Assembly: GCF_014204895.1 (NCBI RefSeq)
Contig: NZ_JACHMF010000001.1
Location: forward strand, 7,378,001-7,442,000
Length of the DNA stretch: 64,000 nt
Origin: Paractinoplanes abujensis
Lineage (GTDB): Bacteria > Actinomycetota > Actinomycetes > Mycobacteriales > Micromonosporaceae
Direction of reading: 5' to 3'
The notes under the pieces: model-generated
The model's input: the letters and a program-made list of their open reading frames with translations, nothing else
The model's database searches: none
What the model was told of the DNA's origin: nothing
In this document: piece by piece, positions 51,282 to 60,193 of the stretch
Position numbering within the stretch: position 1 is the first letter of the stretch
How the letters are laid out: every line of letters starts with the position of its first letter
Made by a program: the position numbers and the translations under genes

Positions 51282-53222
51282 TCACAACAGCGTCAATTGG
51301 TGGTCCTCCTGCCGCTCGTGGGCCGGGGCCACCGTGCGCGCCTCGCCCGGATCGGCCCGGTGCAGGCCGTGGCGGCGGGCCGCCATGCGCACCCGCGCGG
51401 TGATCTCGCGCTGGTAGGTCTGCGGGGCGTAGGACCCGTTGCCGTAGAGCTCGCGATAGCGCGGGGCCAGATCGGGGCGGGTGCGGGTCAGCCACGCGGC
51501 ATACCACTCCCGGGCGCCGGGGCGCAGATGCAACGGCAGGGCGGTGACGCTGGTGGCGCCCGCGGCCGCGATCGCCGCCACGGTCTCGTCGATCGACTCG
51601 TCGGTGTCGGTCAGGCCAGGCAGGATCGGCGCCATCAGCACGCCGACGGCGAACCCGGCGTCGGTCAGCCGGCGCACCGCGTCCAGCCGGCGCCGCGGGC
51701 TGGGGGTGCCCGACTCGACGGCCCGCCAGACCTGCTCGTCGAGGAAGCCGACGGAGAACGACAGCCCGACCCGGGTGACCTCGGCCGCCTGGGTGAGCAG
51801 CTCGAGGTCGCGCAGGATCAGCGTGCCCTTGGTGAGGATCGAGAACGGGTTGGCGTGGTCGCGCAGGGCGGCCAGAATCTCGGGCATGAGCCGGTAACGA
51901 CCCTCGGCGCGCTGGTAGACGTCGACGTTGGTGCCCATGGCGATGTGCGCGCCCCGCCACCGCGGCGCGGCCAGCTCCCGGCGGATCAGCTCGCCCGCGT
52001 TGACCTTCACCACGATCTTGGTGTCGAAGTCGTGGCCCGAATCGAGGTCGAGATAGCTGTGGGTGTGGCGGGCGAAGCAGTTGTGGCTGACCACGCCGTC
52101 GGCGATGAAGTCCCCCGTGCCGGTCGAGATGTCGAACAGCGGGAGGGTGAGGCCCAGGTCTTCGATGTCGACCACGGCGAGCTGCCGGCCGGCCCGCACA
52201 CCCACACCCGACGCGTCGAGCGGGGCGCCGTCGACTCCGGTGAGATGACGGAAGCGCAGCGCCGCCCACAGGTCGCGGTCGATCTCGACTGTGCCGCTGC
52301 CACCGCCGCCCCGGACGCGGACGGGCGTGCGGCTGGGCAGGCCGAGATAGGTCAGCGCGGCGGTGACCCGGGACAGGAACTGCCGGTCGCCGCTGGTGAA
52401 GCTGATCGCCAGGCGGTCGGCCGTGCCCACGGCGCCGAAGGCACCGGCCAGAAACCCCCTGTACCACCCCGTGGTGGGCAGGTCGGGCCAGCGCAGCGCC
52501 TCGTGCAGGGGGACGTCGTCGAGATAGCCGTCGGCCCGGATCCACGCGTCGCCCTCACGGGACTGCGGAGGCGCGGTCTCGCCCCGGCCGGCGTCACCGC
52601 GGATCAGGCCGCAGAGGAAGCCCGCTCGATAGTCGGGGGACTCCTTGGGCGGCTCGGCGAAGTGGCCGACCCCGAACATGAGGTCGCCGACGGCGAGCGC
52701 GGGCTGGTGGGGCTCGGCCGGGCTGACGTGCCGCCAGCCGCGATCGGTGAGGAACCGGTGGTCACCGCTGGAGACCAGCCGGGTGCCGTCGGCCAGGGTG
52801 ACCCGGAAGGCCGCCTTGGTGGTCGACCACTGATCGAGCACGGTGGTGGGGACATAGCGCCGGGTGGAGCCGGCACCCATCGTGCCCATGATCGCGTCAC
52901 CCTTGCGCAGGTCGGCCAGCCGGCGCGTGGTGCCGTCGGCCATCAGGATCGGGGTGTCGCCCGACAAGCAATACGCACAGGCGTGGGAGCAGCCGCGATA
53001 GGGATTGATGGTCCACTCGAACGGCACCCGGGAGGCGCCCGGCACGCGATTGATCAGGCTCTTCGCCTGGATCTCGTAGAACGTCATGCCGGCGAAGCCG
53101 GGGGTGTCGAACGTGCGGACGGTGGCGCCGGGCAGCGCCAGCGGCAGGGGTGGAGCCGCCGGCGCTGCCCTGTCGAGGAGCGAGCCGCCGTCGGAAGGGG
53201 CCGACAGGTTGGACCATCGCAT
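51282..53222 (-). CDS. Rv2578c-family radical SAM protein containing an intein
   Basis: 646 residues. The mature radical-SAM protein is residues 1-84 plus 382-646, about 349 residues. Its cluster motif is CSHACAYC; the intein interrupts it immediately before the third Cys, so that CSHACAY is followed by an intein and then CFARHTHSYLD. Downstream the family sequence continues (DFDTKIVVKVNAGELIRREL, TKGTLILRDLELLTQ, PILPGLTDTDESIDETVAA). Splicing is therefore needed to make the 4Fe-4S site. The function of Rv2578c-type enzymes is unknown. ATG 53222. Confidence 0.93.
   Translation of the reverse strand: MRWSNLSAPSDGGSLLDRAAPAAPPLPLALPGATVRTFDTPGFAGMTFYEIQAKSLINRVPGASRVPFEWTINPYRGCSHACAYCLSGDTPILMADGTTRRLADLRKGDAIMGTMGAGSTRRYVPTTVLDQWSTTKAAFRVTLADGTRLVSSGDHRFLTDRGWRHVSPAEPHQPALAVGDLMFGVGHFAEPPKESPDYRAGFLCGLIRGDAGRGETAPPQSREGDAWIRADGYLDDVPLHEALRWPDLPTTGWYRGFLAGAFGAVGTADRLAISFTSGDRQFLSRVTAALTYLGLPSRTPVRVRGGGGSGTVEIDRDLWAALRFRHLTGVDGAPLDASGVGVRAGRQLAVVDIEDLGLTLPLFDISTGTGDFIADGVVSHNCFARHTHSYLDLDSGHDFDTKIVVKVNAGELIRRELAAPRWRGAHIAMGTNVDVYQRAEGRYRLMPEILAALRDHANPFSILTKGTLILRDLELLTQAAEVTRVGLSFSVGFLDEQVWRAVESGTPSPRRRLDAVRRLTDAGFAVGVLMAPILPGLTDTDESIDETVAAIAAAGATSVTALPLHLRPGAREWYAAWLTRTRPDLAPRYRELYGNGSYAPQTYQREITARVRMAARRHGLHRADPGEARTVAPAHERQEDHQLTLL
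52080..52970 (-). mobile_element. Intein with degenerate LAGLIDADG domain
   Basis: Residues 85-381 of the radical SAM protein. It starts CLSGDTPILMADG (Cys1) and ends DGVVSHN, with Cys+1 in the extein, the standard class-1 intein termini; GDHRFLTDRG is the B-block His region. Homing-endonuclease motifs near 200 (FLCGLIRGDAG) and 257 (FLAGAFGAVG) resemble LAGLIDADG, but the second has Val where the catalytic Asp should be. Confidence 0.92.
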
Positions 53223-53304
53223 GGCGAAGAGTCGAACACATGTTCGATACGCTTGTCCAGTCAGGTCCGGCGTGTCGGTGACCCGGCCCCGGTGGGCACA
53301 CGAA

Positions 53305-53335
53305 AGGCCCGCGAACCGAACCGGTTCGCGGGCCT
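53305..53335 (-). terminator. Terminator after the thioredoxin gene
   Basis: Perfect 13-bp stem AGGCCCGCGAACC / GGTTCGCGGGCCT with a 5-nt loop, 20 nt beyond the trx stop codon on its transcribed strand. It also lies upstream of the radical SAM gene. Confidence 0.9.
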
Positions 53336-53355
53336 GACGAGGGAAAACTGCTGGA

Positions 53356-53718
53356 TCAGTGGCTGTGGGCCGCGAGCTGCTGGCGCACCTCGTCCATGTC
53401 GAGCTTCTCCACCTGCTCGATCAGGTTCTCCAGGGCGGACTCGGGAAGGGAGCCCGGCTGCGAGAAGACGATGACGCCGTCGCGGACGGCCATGATCGTC
53501 GGGATCGAGCGGATGTCGAACTTCGCGGCGAGCTCCTGCTCGGCCTCCGTGTCGACCTTGCCGAAGGTGATGTTCTCGTGCTTCTCGGACGACCGCTCGT
53601 AGGTCGGAGCGAAGCGGACGCACGGCCCGCACCAGCTTGCCCAGAAGTCCACCAGGACGATGCCGTCCTTGCCGGTGACCTCGTCGAAGTTCTCAGCGGT
53701 CAGCGCAACCGTCGCCAT
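53356..53718 (-). CDS. trxA: Thioredoxin
   Basis: 120 residues from ATG 53718, with GGAG 5 nt upstream. Active site WASWCGPC places the redox pair at C30/C33; the later cis-Pro is in RSIPTIMAVRDG. Total length is normal. It reduces disulfides in the cytosol. Monocistronic, with a strong terminator; not next to trxB. Confidence 0.95.
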   Translation of the reverse strand: MATVALTAENFDEVTGKDGIVLVDFWASWCGPCVRFAPTYERSSEKHENITFGKVDTEAEQELAAKFDIRSIPTIMAVRDGVIVFSQPGSLPESALENLIEQVEKLDMDEVRQQLAAHSH

Positions 53719-54186
53719 GATGTCTCCGTCCACGGGAAATTGGCTTTCGTGCGGTGAAACCCATAGTTCACGCCAGCAATTCCCGCTTCGGTGCCGGCCG
53801 ACACGTGGCCTGGAGCACCAAATCGAGACACCGGGTGGGGCTCGGGCAACCCATCGTAACGATTAGTGAGCGGAGCGCTCTCAGTTACGGAGCAAGTTGT
53901 GACGTCCGTTTTGCGCCGAGGAATCCGGACATGGCTGTCGAGGGCGGGTGCTACCCCCCTCTGACCTCGGCGATCGCTCTTGCCCAGGGTAATAGGAAAG
54001 ATTGTTAAATGTGATCTGAGTCACTAGCGAGAAACCTTCACATGCATACGCAGGGTGAGGCAGACTCTCGAGCAACAGAGCGTGGGCGGCGGGTGCCGGG
54101 GAGGGCCCCGCCGCTCATTGCGTCTCCCCCCGTTTTCGCCACGGGGGTGATCCGGCCGCGCGTCCGGCTGGGTAGCGTAACCGCTC
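53719..54186. other. Intergenic region trxA / SpoU methyltransferase
   Basis: The 468 nt between divergent genes hold no convincing gene. Visible features are an inverted repeat GTGAA/TTCAC (about 53753-53770), the near-palindrome ATCGTAACGAT (about 53853) and a GAGCG/CGCTC hairpin (about 53868-53880); any of these may be promoter elements. Confidence 0.5.
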
Positions 54187-54819
54187 ATGATTGCCGCTGA
54201 GGACGAGTCCGCCGAGGTCGGCGTCGGGCCGTGGACCGGTGACCCGCCCGGCGACCCACGATACGACCCCGACCTGCTCGCGGCAGGCGATCGCCGCAAC
54301 GTCGTCGACCGTTACCGCTACTGGAGCCGCGAGGCGGTGGTCGCCGATCTGGACACCCGCCGGCACGACTTCCACGTCGCCATCGAGAACTGGCAGCACG
54401 ACTTCAACATCGGCACCGTGGTGCGTAATGCCAACGCCTTCCTGGCCGCCGAGGTGCACATCGTCGGGTTGCGGCGGTGGAATCGGCGGGGCGCCATGGT
54501 CACCGACCGTTATCAGCACGTGCGGCACCACTCCACGATCGAGGAATTCGTGGCCTGGGCCGCCGGCCTCGACCTCCCGGTGATCGGGATCGACAATCTG
54601 CCCGGTTCTCGGCCGATGGAGACCGCGACACTTCCGCGGCGGTGCGTCCTGCTCTTCGGTCAGGAGGGTCCGGGGCTCTCCGAACCGGCCCGGGCGGCGT
54701 GCGCCGAGCTGTTCTCGATCGCCCAGTACGGCTCCACCCGCTCGATCAACGCGGGGGTGGCCAGCGGCATCGCCATGCACGCGTGGATTCGCGCGCACGC
54801 GGGACCCCCGCCCGGGTGA
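54187..54819 (+). CDS. SpoU/TrmH-family RNA 2'-O-methyltransferase
   Basis: 210 residues. SPOUT motifs: NIGTVVRNANAFLAAEV (motif 1), VLLFGQEGPGLSEPA (motif 2) and SIAQYGSTRSINAGVASGIA (motif 3, trefoil-knot SAM site). It should methylate a ribose in tRNA or rRNA. The N-terminal about 60 residues are charged and non-conserved. An upstream ATG is the first at 54187. Target nucleotide not predictable. Confidence 0.92.
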   Translation: MIAAEDESAEVGVGPWTGDPPGDPRYDPDLLAAGDRRNVVDRYRYWSREAVVADLDTRRHDFHVAIENWQHDFNIGTVVRNANAFLAAEVHIVGLRRWNRRGAMVTDRYQHVRHHSTIEEFVAWAAGLDLPVIGIDNLPGSRPMETATLPRRCVLLFGQEGPGLSEPARAACAELFSIAQYGSTRSINAGVASGIAMHAWIRAHAGPPPG

Positions 54820-54889
54820 ATCTTGCTGATAGGCCCGGGTTCTGCGGATTCGCTTGACGCGGCCTCCCGCGAGCCGCACGGTAAAGAGC

Positions 54890-55561
54890 GTGGGTGTCAC
54901 AGTGAGTTGCCCCAGATGTGGTGCACAGGTGCGCAAACCCGACCTGATGCACAGCGAATGGCGCTGTGACAACTGCGGCGACGTCCCGCCGTTCCACGTG
55001 GCGGAACACATCAACGGCGACATTGTCGAGAGCATGCTGCGCCGCCCGGCAGCGCCCGGCACCGGCGTGCCGTTCTGGTGCCCGTGGCCGTTGCCCGTGG
55101 GCTGGATGGTCACCGGGGCCGGCTGGGCCGGCGACGATCGTTCCGGTCCGAGGGCCTCAGCGCTCGCCTGTAGCGGCCCCGAACCGCTGGGCGGCGGCCC
55201 CGCGGACGTCGTGCTGATCGCCGAGCAGCCCGGCGTCGGCCTCGGCACCAGGTTCGCGGGAATCCCCGGCCTGGACCCCGGCCATCTGATCGCCGAGGCG
55301 CTTGCCGACGGCGCCGGCCACGGTCCCCACGCCAAGATCAAGGCGGCTGGCCACCCCACTCCACTGTGGTGCGTCAAGTCCCCGGAGGATCGAAGCGCAT
55401 ACGTGAGTGAGGCGAAAGGAATGTGGCTCTATGCGATAGCCTGGCCCGCAAGCGCGGGCTACTTCCTCGCGGAGCATGTCGTCCTGCACGACCTCTCCGA
55501 GGGGTTGCCGCCCGAGCTTGTGTACGGGGCGCCGTCGCCGTACCTGCAGGGCAAGGCCTAG
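54890..55561 (+). CDS. Uncharacterised zinc-ribbon protein (DUF6758-like)
   Basis: About 223 residues from GTG 54890 (GTG 54902 also possible). It begins with a zinc ribbon VSCPRCGAQV / WRCDNCGD and continues with a GAGWAGDDRSGPRASALACS-like segment, then ADVVLIAEQPGVGLGTRFAG and MWLYAIAWPASAGYFLAEHV. I believe it is the actinobacterial DUF6758 family, of unknown role; the match is by pattern memory. Downstream genes on the same strand form a conserved gene string. Confidence 0.8.
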   Translation: MGVTVSCPRCGAQVRKPDLMHSEWRCDNCGDVPPFHVAEHINGDIVESMLRRPAAPGTGVPFWCPWPLPVGWMVTGAGWAGDDRSGPRASALACSGPEPLGGGPADVVLIAEQPGVGLGTRFAGIPGLDPGHLIAEALADGAGHGPHAKIKAAGHPTPLWCVKSPEDRSAYVSEAKGMWLYAIAWPASAGYFLAEHVVLHDLSEGLPPELVYGAPSPYLQGKA

Positions 55562-55693
55562 TCAAGTTGGGCTCTGACCTGCGGGAACGGAATCGGCTTT
55601 TCGGCCACAATGTTCACACCGAGCGACGAAGCTGATACCGTCAGTACTGCCGCGGCGCTGACCGTCACCCGCACCCACAGGAGAAGGCCCGCC

Positions 55694-55852
55694 ATGATCA
55701 AGAAGGTTCTGACCTGGCTTGGTATCGCATTCTTGATCTTTTTCATCGCCTTCAACCCGAACTCGGCGGCGTCGGTGTTCGAGTCACTCGGAGGCACGAT
55801 CGCCGATATTGCCCGAGGCTTCGGCACGTTCTTCACCAACCTCGTCGCTTAG
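55694..55852 (+). CDS. Small single-pass membrane protein (52 aa)
   Basis: 52 residues with AGGAGAAGG 6 nt upstream of ATG, arguing for genuine translation. The N-terminal helix KVLTWLGIAFLIFFIAF is hydrophobic and the rest is a short amphipathic segment (FESLGGTIADIARGFGTFF). It precedes the PH-domain gene by 9 nt. Related short proteins recur in actinobacteria; no function known. Confidence 0.82.
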   Translation: MIKKVLTWLGIAFLIFFIAFNPNSAASVFESLGGTIADIARGFGTFFTNLVA

Positions 55853-55861
55853 CATCACCAC

Positions 55862-56746
55862 ATGGGTGGTCCAGCTGAGCCGCACGAGCCTCGAGGCGAG
55901 GGCGCCGGGCGCCCTCGGGACGACGACGAGAACTTCGGGTACAACGACCCGGCGTTCGATGAGGACCCCGATCGTGCGCGCCGGCGTCGGCCCTATGCGG
56001 ACGGTCCCGGCTTCAATCCGGACGCGGGCTACTCGCCCGACGCCGGTTACTCGGAAGACGCGAGCTACGCGCGTGATTCCGGCTATCGCGCCGGTTACGA
56101 CGACGCCTCCGACGAGTACGAAGCACCCATCTTCACCGAGGAAGAGCTCGAGGGCCTGGGCCCCGAGGGTGGGGGCGGCGGACCACGGCGTGTGCTGCCC
56201 CTCGAGGACGAACCGACCACACTGGTCGCTCGCTACCTCTTCCCAACCGAGCGCTATCGCGGCGAGTGGAAGCGGCACTGGATCCACCTGACCACGCCGC
56301 TGGGCATCGGTGCGGGGGCCACGCTCCTGCTCGGCTATCTGGCCGGCTTTCTCACCCGGCAGAACATCAACGGTCTGGTCACCGCGGCCGTCCTGATCTG
56401 GCTCGGCGTGATCAGCTGGGTCGCCTGGAAAGTCTTCGACTGGTATTTCGACCGCTTCATCCTGACCAACAAGCGGGTCATGGTGGTCAACGGCATCATC
56501 ACCCGCCGGGTGGCCATGATGCCCCTGTTGCGGGTCACCGACATGAAGTATGAGCAGTCCGCGCTCGGCCGCATGCTGAGCTACGGCACGTTCGTGCTCG
56601 AGTCGGCCGGTCAGGACCAGGCTCTGCGCGAGGTCAAGCACCTGCCCAACCCCAACGAGCTCTACCTGCGCGTGGTCGAGGAGATGTACGAGCCGCAGGC
56701 GGTGGAGGCGCGCCTCGGCAAGGACAGCGACGGCGACGACGCTTGA
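55862..56746 (+). CDS. PH-domain (bPH2) membrane protein
   Basis: 294 residues. The N-terminal about 110 residues are acidic and disordered (tandem DAGYSPDAGYSEDA-type motifs). Two membrane helices (LGIGAGATLLLGYLAGFLT and VTAAVLIWLGVISWVAWKVF) are followed by a bacterial PH domain: FDRFILTNKRVMVVNGI, RVAMMPLLRVTDMKYEQSA, LGRMLSYGTFVLESAGQDQ. Likely a membrane-surface scaffold. Gene order with the 52-aa membrane protein and the PHP gene suggests one transcription unit. Confidence 0.9.
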   Translation: MGGPAEPHEPRGEGAGRPRDDDENFGYNDPAFDEDPDRARRRRPYADGPGFNPDAGYSPDAGYSEDASYARDSGYRAGYDDASDEYEAPIFTEEELEGLGPEGGGGGPRRVLPLEDEPTTLVARYLFPTERYRGEWKRHWIHLTTPLGIGAGATLLLGYLAGFLTRQNINGLVTAAVLIWLGVISWVAWKVFDWYFDRFILTNKRVMVVNGIITRRVAMMPLLRVTDMKYEQSALGRMLSYGTFVLESAGQDQALREVKHLPNPNELYLRVVEEMYEPQAVEARLGKDSDGDDA

Positions 56747-56828
56747 CCGGCGTACGGGAAAAGGGGTGTGACGAACGGATCGTCGCGCCCGGCGCCGGCG
56801 GCTGGCGCGAGGCCGGTAGCGTTTTGCG

Positions 56829-57683
56829 GTGACCCGAATCGACCTGCACTGCCATTCCACGGCCAGCGACGGCACTTTGACCCCTGCCGAGCTGGTCAAG
56901 GCGGGTGCCGTGGCCGGTCTCGACGTCATGGCGATCACCGACCACGACACCACCGGGGGCTGGCAGGCCGCGGCCGAGGCCCGTCCCGAGGGGCTGCGCC
57001 TGGTGCGGGGGGCCGAGCTGTCCTGCCGGTGGCACGGCGCCGAGCAGTGGCCGATCGCGCTGCACCTGCTGGCCTACCTGTTCGACCCGGCCGAGCCGCG
57101 TCTCGCCGCTGACCTGGCCCGCCTGCGTACGGATCGGGAACAACGCGCCGAGAAGATCGTGCGCAAACTGGCCGCCGACGGCGTGCCGATCACGTGGGAC
57201 GAGGTGTTCGGCTACGCCCGGGGCGGCTCGGTCGGCCGCCCGCACATCGCGCAGGCCCTGATCCGGGCGGGGCTCGTCCGCACCACCAACGAGGCGTTCG
57301 CCTCGCGCTGGCTCGGCGCGCGTTACTTCGTACCGAAAGCAGATCTTGATGTTTTCGAGGCCGTGCGGGCGGTGCGTGCGGCAGGCGGCGTGGCCGTTTT
57401 CGCCCATCCCAGAGCCACCGTACGGGGGAGGGTCGTGCCGGATCGGTTGATCGTCGAGCTGGCCGAGGCGGGGCTGTTCGGGCTCGAGGCCGACCACGAG
57501 GACCACTCGCCGGTCGAGCGGGAACATGTGCGCGCGCTCGCCGGCGACCTCGGGCTGGTAGTCACCGGATCGTCCGACTTTCACGGCACGCACAAGACCG
57601 TCCAGCTGGGCGACTTCACGACCGCCCCCGAGGCGTACGACAAAATTGTGTCGGCCGCCACCGGCGTTCCCGTCCTGGGGTGA
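56829..57683 (+). CDS. PHP-domain metal-dependent phosphoesterase (RNase AM/TrpH-like)
   Basis: 284 residues from GTG. PHP metal ligands: DLHCHSTASDGTLTP, MAITDHDTTGGW, GAELSC, an Arg/Asp-rich middle, VAVFAHPRAT and TGSSDFHGTHKTVQLG. This trinuclear-metal family includes 3',5'-nucleotide bisphosphate phosphatase and the 5'-3' exonuclease RNase AM. Cytoplasmic. Lies between the PH-domain and MarC genes. Confidence 0.92.
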   Translation: MTRIDLHCHSTASDGTLTPAELVKAGAVAGLDVMAITDHDTTGGWQAAAEARPEGLRLVRGAELSCRWHGAEQWPIALHLLAYLFDPAEPRLAADLARLRTDREQRAEKIVRKLAADGVPITWDEVFGYARGGSVGRPHIAQALIRAGLVRTTNEAFASRWLGARYFVPKADLDVFEAVRAVRAAGGVAVFAHPRATVRGRVVPDRLIVELAEAGLFGLEADHEDHSPVEREHVRALAGDLGLVVTGSSDFHGTHKTVQLGDFTTAPEAYDKIVSAATGVPVLG

Positions 57684-57735
57684 CTCTGGACGCACCGAAC
57701 TGCGATCTGGCCGGTGCGAGTCCTACCTTGATCGG

Positions 57736-58353
57736 GTGAATCTGAAGCTGCTCGGCGAGGTCTTCGTGACCCTGCTGGTCATTGTCGACCCGCCCGGCAT
57801 GGTGCCGGTGTTCCTCGCCCTGACCGGCACGATGGACGGTCGCGCCCGGATGAAGGCGGGCACGCAGGCCGTGCTCCTCGCGCTCGGGGTGATCGTCGGT
57901 TTCGCGGTGGCCGGGCAGACCCTGCTCGACTATCTGCACGTGGAGCTGCCGGCCCTGCAGGGCGCGGGCGGCCTGCTGCTCATCCTGGTCGCGTTGCAGC
58001 TGCTCACCGGCAAGGCCGACGAGCCGTCCGAACAGGGTGGCACCACCAACGTGGCCCTCGTGCCGATCGGCACGCCGCTGCTGGCCGGTCCGGGTGCCAT
58101 CGTCGCGACGATGCTCTTCGTGCAGCGGGCCGAGAGCGCCGACGAATACCTGGTCATCGGCATCGGGATCCTGCTGGTCATGCTGGCCGTGTGGCTCGTG
58201 CTGCGCTTCTCCGGAGTGATCGTCAAGCTGCTCCGGCCGGCCGGGATCGAGGTGCTCACCCGCATCGCCGGCCTGCTGCTGGCGGCCATCGCGGTGCAGC
58301 TGATCGCCGACGCGATCGACGCCTTTGTCCAGCTTTACATCAACGCGCCCTGA
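57736..58353 (+). CDS. MarC-family integral membrane protein
   Basis: 205 residues from GTG 57736. Six predicted membrane segments with MarC signature FVTLLVIVDPPGMVPVFLAL, GAGGLLLILVALQLL, VALVPIGTPLLAGPGAIVAT and GIEVLTRIAGLLLAAIAVQL. Despite the name, a role in multiple antibiotic resistance has not been confirmed for the family. Downstream of the PHP gene and upstream of the RecB-like gene. Confidence 0.92.
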   Translation: MNLKLLGEVFVTLLVIVDPPGMVPVFLALTGTMDGRARMKAGTQAVLLALGVIVGFAVAGQTLLDYLHVELPALQGAGGLLLILVALQLLTGKADEPSEQGGTTNVALVPIGTPLLAGPGAIVATMLFVQRAESADEYLVIGIGILLVMLAVWLVLRFSGVIVKLLRPAGIEVLTRIAGLLLAAIAVQLIADAIDAFVQLYINAP

Positions 58354-58391
58354 CGACGTTTTTGTCGTACCCGGCTGGCAGGATTGCTTCC

Positions 58392-59270
58392 GTGCCCCCC
58401 ACCAAGTCCCGCGGAGCGGTTCCCGAGCAACTCGGCTTCGACGGCATGCCCGAGCGGCTCTTCGTGTGCACGCCGAGCAAGCTGGGGGCGTTCGAGGACT
58501 GCCCGCGCCGCTATCGCTATTCCTACGTCGACCGCCCCTCGCCGCCCAAGGGTCCGCCCTGGGCGCACAACTCGCTGGGTGCGAGCGTCCACACCGCCCT
58601 GAAGAACTGGTATGCGCAGCCCGTCGACCGGCGCGAGCCCGAGGCGCTGCCGGGGCTGCTCAAGGCCACGTGGGTGCGCGAGGGTTATCGTGACGTCGAT
58701 CAGGAACGCGTGACCTATCGGGTGGCGTTGCGCTGGCTGGAGACGTACGTACGGGGTCTTGATCCGCTCGACGAGCCGCTCGGGGTGGAACGCGTCGTGG
58801 CCACCAAGACCGCGGTGCTGGCCTTCAACGGCCGGGCCGACCGTATCGACGCGCGCCAGGGCCCCGACGGTCCCGAGGCGGTGATCGTCGACTACAAGAC
58901 CGGCCGCTCCGGGCTCGACGCCGACGACGCGCGCGGCTCGCAGGCGCTGGCGCTGTATGCGTATGCGGCGCAGCGGGTCTTCCGTCGCCCCAGCTATCGG
59001 GTCGAGCTGCACCACCTGCCCACCGGCACGGTCGCGACGCACGAGCACACCGAGGAGTCGCTGGCCCGCAAGGTGAGCCGGGCCGAGGACACCGCGCGCG
59101 ACATCATGGCGGCCGAGCGGGCCGTGGCCGCCGGGGCCGACCCCGACGCCGAGTTCCCGACCAATCCCGGAGCGCTCTGCTCGTGGTGCGACTTCCGCCG
59201 GTTTTGTCCCGCCGGCCAGGAAGCCCCGGCCAAAGACCCGTGGGAGTCGGTCAATCACCTGACGGTCTGA
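58392..59270 (+). CDS. RecB-family PD-(D/E)XK exonuclease with Cys cluster
   Basis: 292 residues from GTG 58392. The nuclease core shows GASVHTALKNW, AVLAFNGRADRID and VIVDYKTGRSG (D...DxK), then LQ/QALALYAYAAQRV. Four Cys suited to a 4Fe-4S cluster flank it: FEDCPRRYRY near the N-terminus and LCSWCDFRRFCP at the end, as in AddB/Cas4-like nucleases. It is a stand-alone nuclease probably acting on DNA ends. Not adjacent to cas genes. Confidence 0.9.
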   Translation: MPPTKSRGAVPEQLGFDGMPERLFVCTPSKLGAFEDCPRRYRYSYVDRPSPPKGPPWAHNSLGASVHTALKNWYAQPVDRREPEALPGLLKATWVREGYRDVDQERVTYRVALRWLETYVRGLDPLDEPLGVERVVATKTAVLAFNGRADRIDARQGPDGPEAVIVDYKTGRSGLDADDARGSQALALYAYAAQRVFRRPSYRVELHHLPTGTVATHEHTEESLARKVSRAEDTARDIMAAERAVAAGADPDAEFPTNPGALCSWCDFRRFCPAGQEAPAKDPWESVNHLTV

Positions 59271-59294
59271 CCTGCCGGCTTTCGACCTGGCCTT

Positions 59295-60152
59295 TCAGCC
59301 CTCGGCGACTCCGGCTCGCTCAAGTGCCGCTTTCCGGATCGGTGGCACCCGATATTTGCTCGGCAGTGAGCTGATCACCGTGTCGAGCAGCAGGCGCAGG
59401 CCGCGGGCGGAAAGGTTCGCGGTCAGGTCGGTGCTGGGCCAGCCCGGCCCGCCGTAGAGGCGCCGCGCCCACGGCGGCAGCAGGCCGATCGCGGTGCTCG
59501 CCACGCCCAGATAGGCCCACCGGGTGGGGCCGAGGGTGAGACCCAGGCGCAGCGCGGCCGGACCCCAGTCGGGCGCGGGTGGCACGGTGAGGAAGAGGGC
59601 CGTCTCGGCGCCGTCCTTGGTCAGGGTCAGCTCGGGGCGCATCGTCTCGTAATAGGCGGCCACCTCGGCGGCGGTGCCGGGCACGGTGGCCGGGTCGAGG
59701 CCGACCAGTTCGGCCGCCCGGAGCTGCTCGGTGTAATACCGGTCGACCTCGTCGGGCGTCAGCTTCACGCCGGCCCTGGTCGCGGTGTCGAGGAACGATT
59801 CGACCTCGGCCACGTGCACCCAGCGCAGCAGCTCGGGCTCGTCGATGCGGAACTTCTCGCCCGTACGGGGATCCGTCGCGGTCATGTACGAGTGGATGCG
59901 GCGCAGCCGGCTCGCGGCCCGTTCGACCTGCTCGGTCGTGCCGTAGATGACCGTGGCGACGTACTCGGAGGTGCGGTTGAGACGGCCCCACGGATCGGAG
60001 CGGTAGCCGGAATTCTGGGCGACACCGGCCACAGCCCGAGGGTGCAGCGCCTGCAGGTAGAGCGAGCGGAGGCCGCCCAGCAGGAGGATCGGTTCGCGAT
60101 GCAGCTTCCAGGTGACCGAATCCGGCCCGAACAGCCCCACGTCGACGCTCAT
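59295..60152 (-). CDS. MpaB-like oxygenase (DUF2236)
   Basis: 285 residues from ATG 60152. The family motifs are clear: GPDSVTWKLHREPILLLGG, LRSLYLQALHPRAVAGVA, SGYRSDPWGRLNRTSEYV and IHSYMTATDPRTGEKFR with WVHVAEVESFLD. DUF2236 proteins are heme-containing oxygenases related to latex-clearing protein and MpaB, some catalysing oxidative C-C cleavage. Substrate unknown. Downstream of the FurA-like gene in the same direction, with a 41-nt gap. Confidence 0.87.
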   Translation of the reverse strand: MSVDVGLFGPDSVTWKLHREPILLLGGLRSLYLQALHPRAVAGVAQNSGYRSDPWGRLNRTSEYVATVIYGTTEQVERAASRLRRIHSYMTATDPRTGEKFRIDEPELLRWVHVAEVESFLDTATRAGVKLTPDEVDRYYTEQLRAAELVGLDPATVPGTAAEVAAYYETMRPELTLTKDGAETALFLTVPPAPDWGPAALRLGLTLGPTRWAYLGVASTAIGLLPPWARRLYGGPGWPSTDLTANLSARGLRLLLDTVISSLPSKYRVPPIRKAALERAGVAEG

Positions 60153-60193
60153 ACATCCAGCGTGCCACGCTCGGGCCGGAAACTTGAACTCGT

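Noticed and set aside
51282..53222. Insertion-inactivated radical SAM pseudogene
   Set aside because: The insertion is in frame and has complete intein termini, so it is a spliceable intein rather than a disruption.
53753..53770. Rex operator upstream of trxA
   Set aside because: GTGAA/TTCAC halves are present but the spacing is 8 bp and the outer TT/AA bases are missing.
58392..59270. Cas4 nuclease
   Set aside because: The PD-(D/E)XK and Cys pattern is shared with stand-alone actinobacterial RecB-like nucleases, and no CRISPR system is present.
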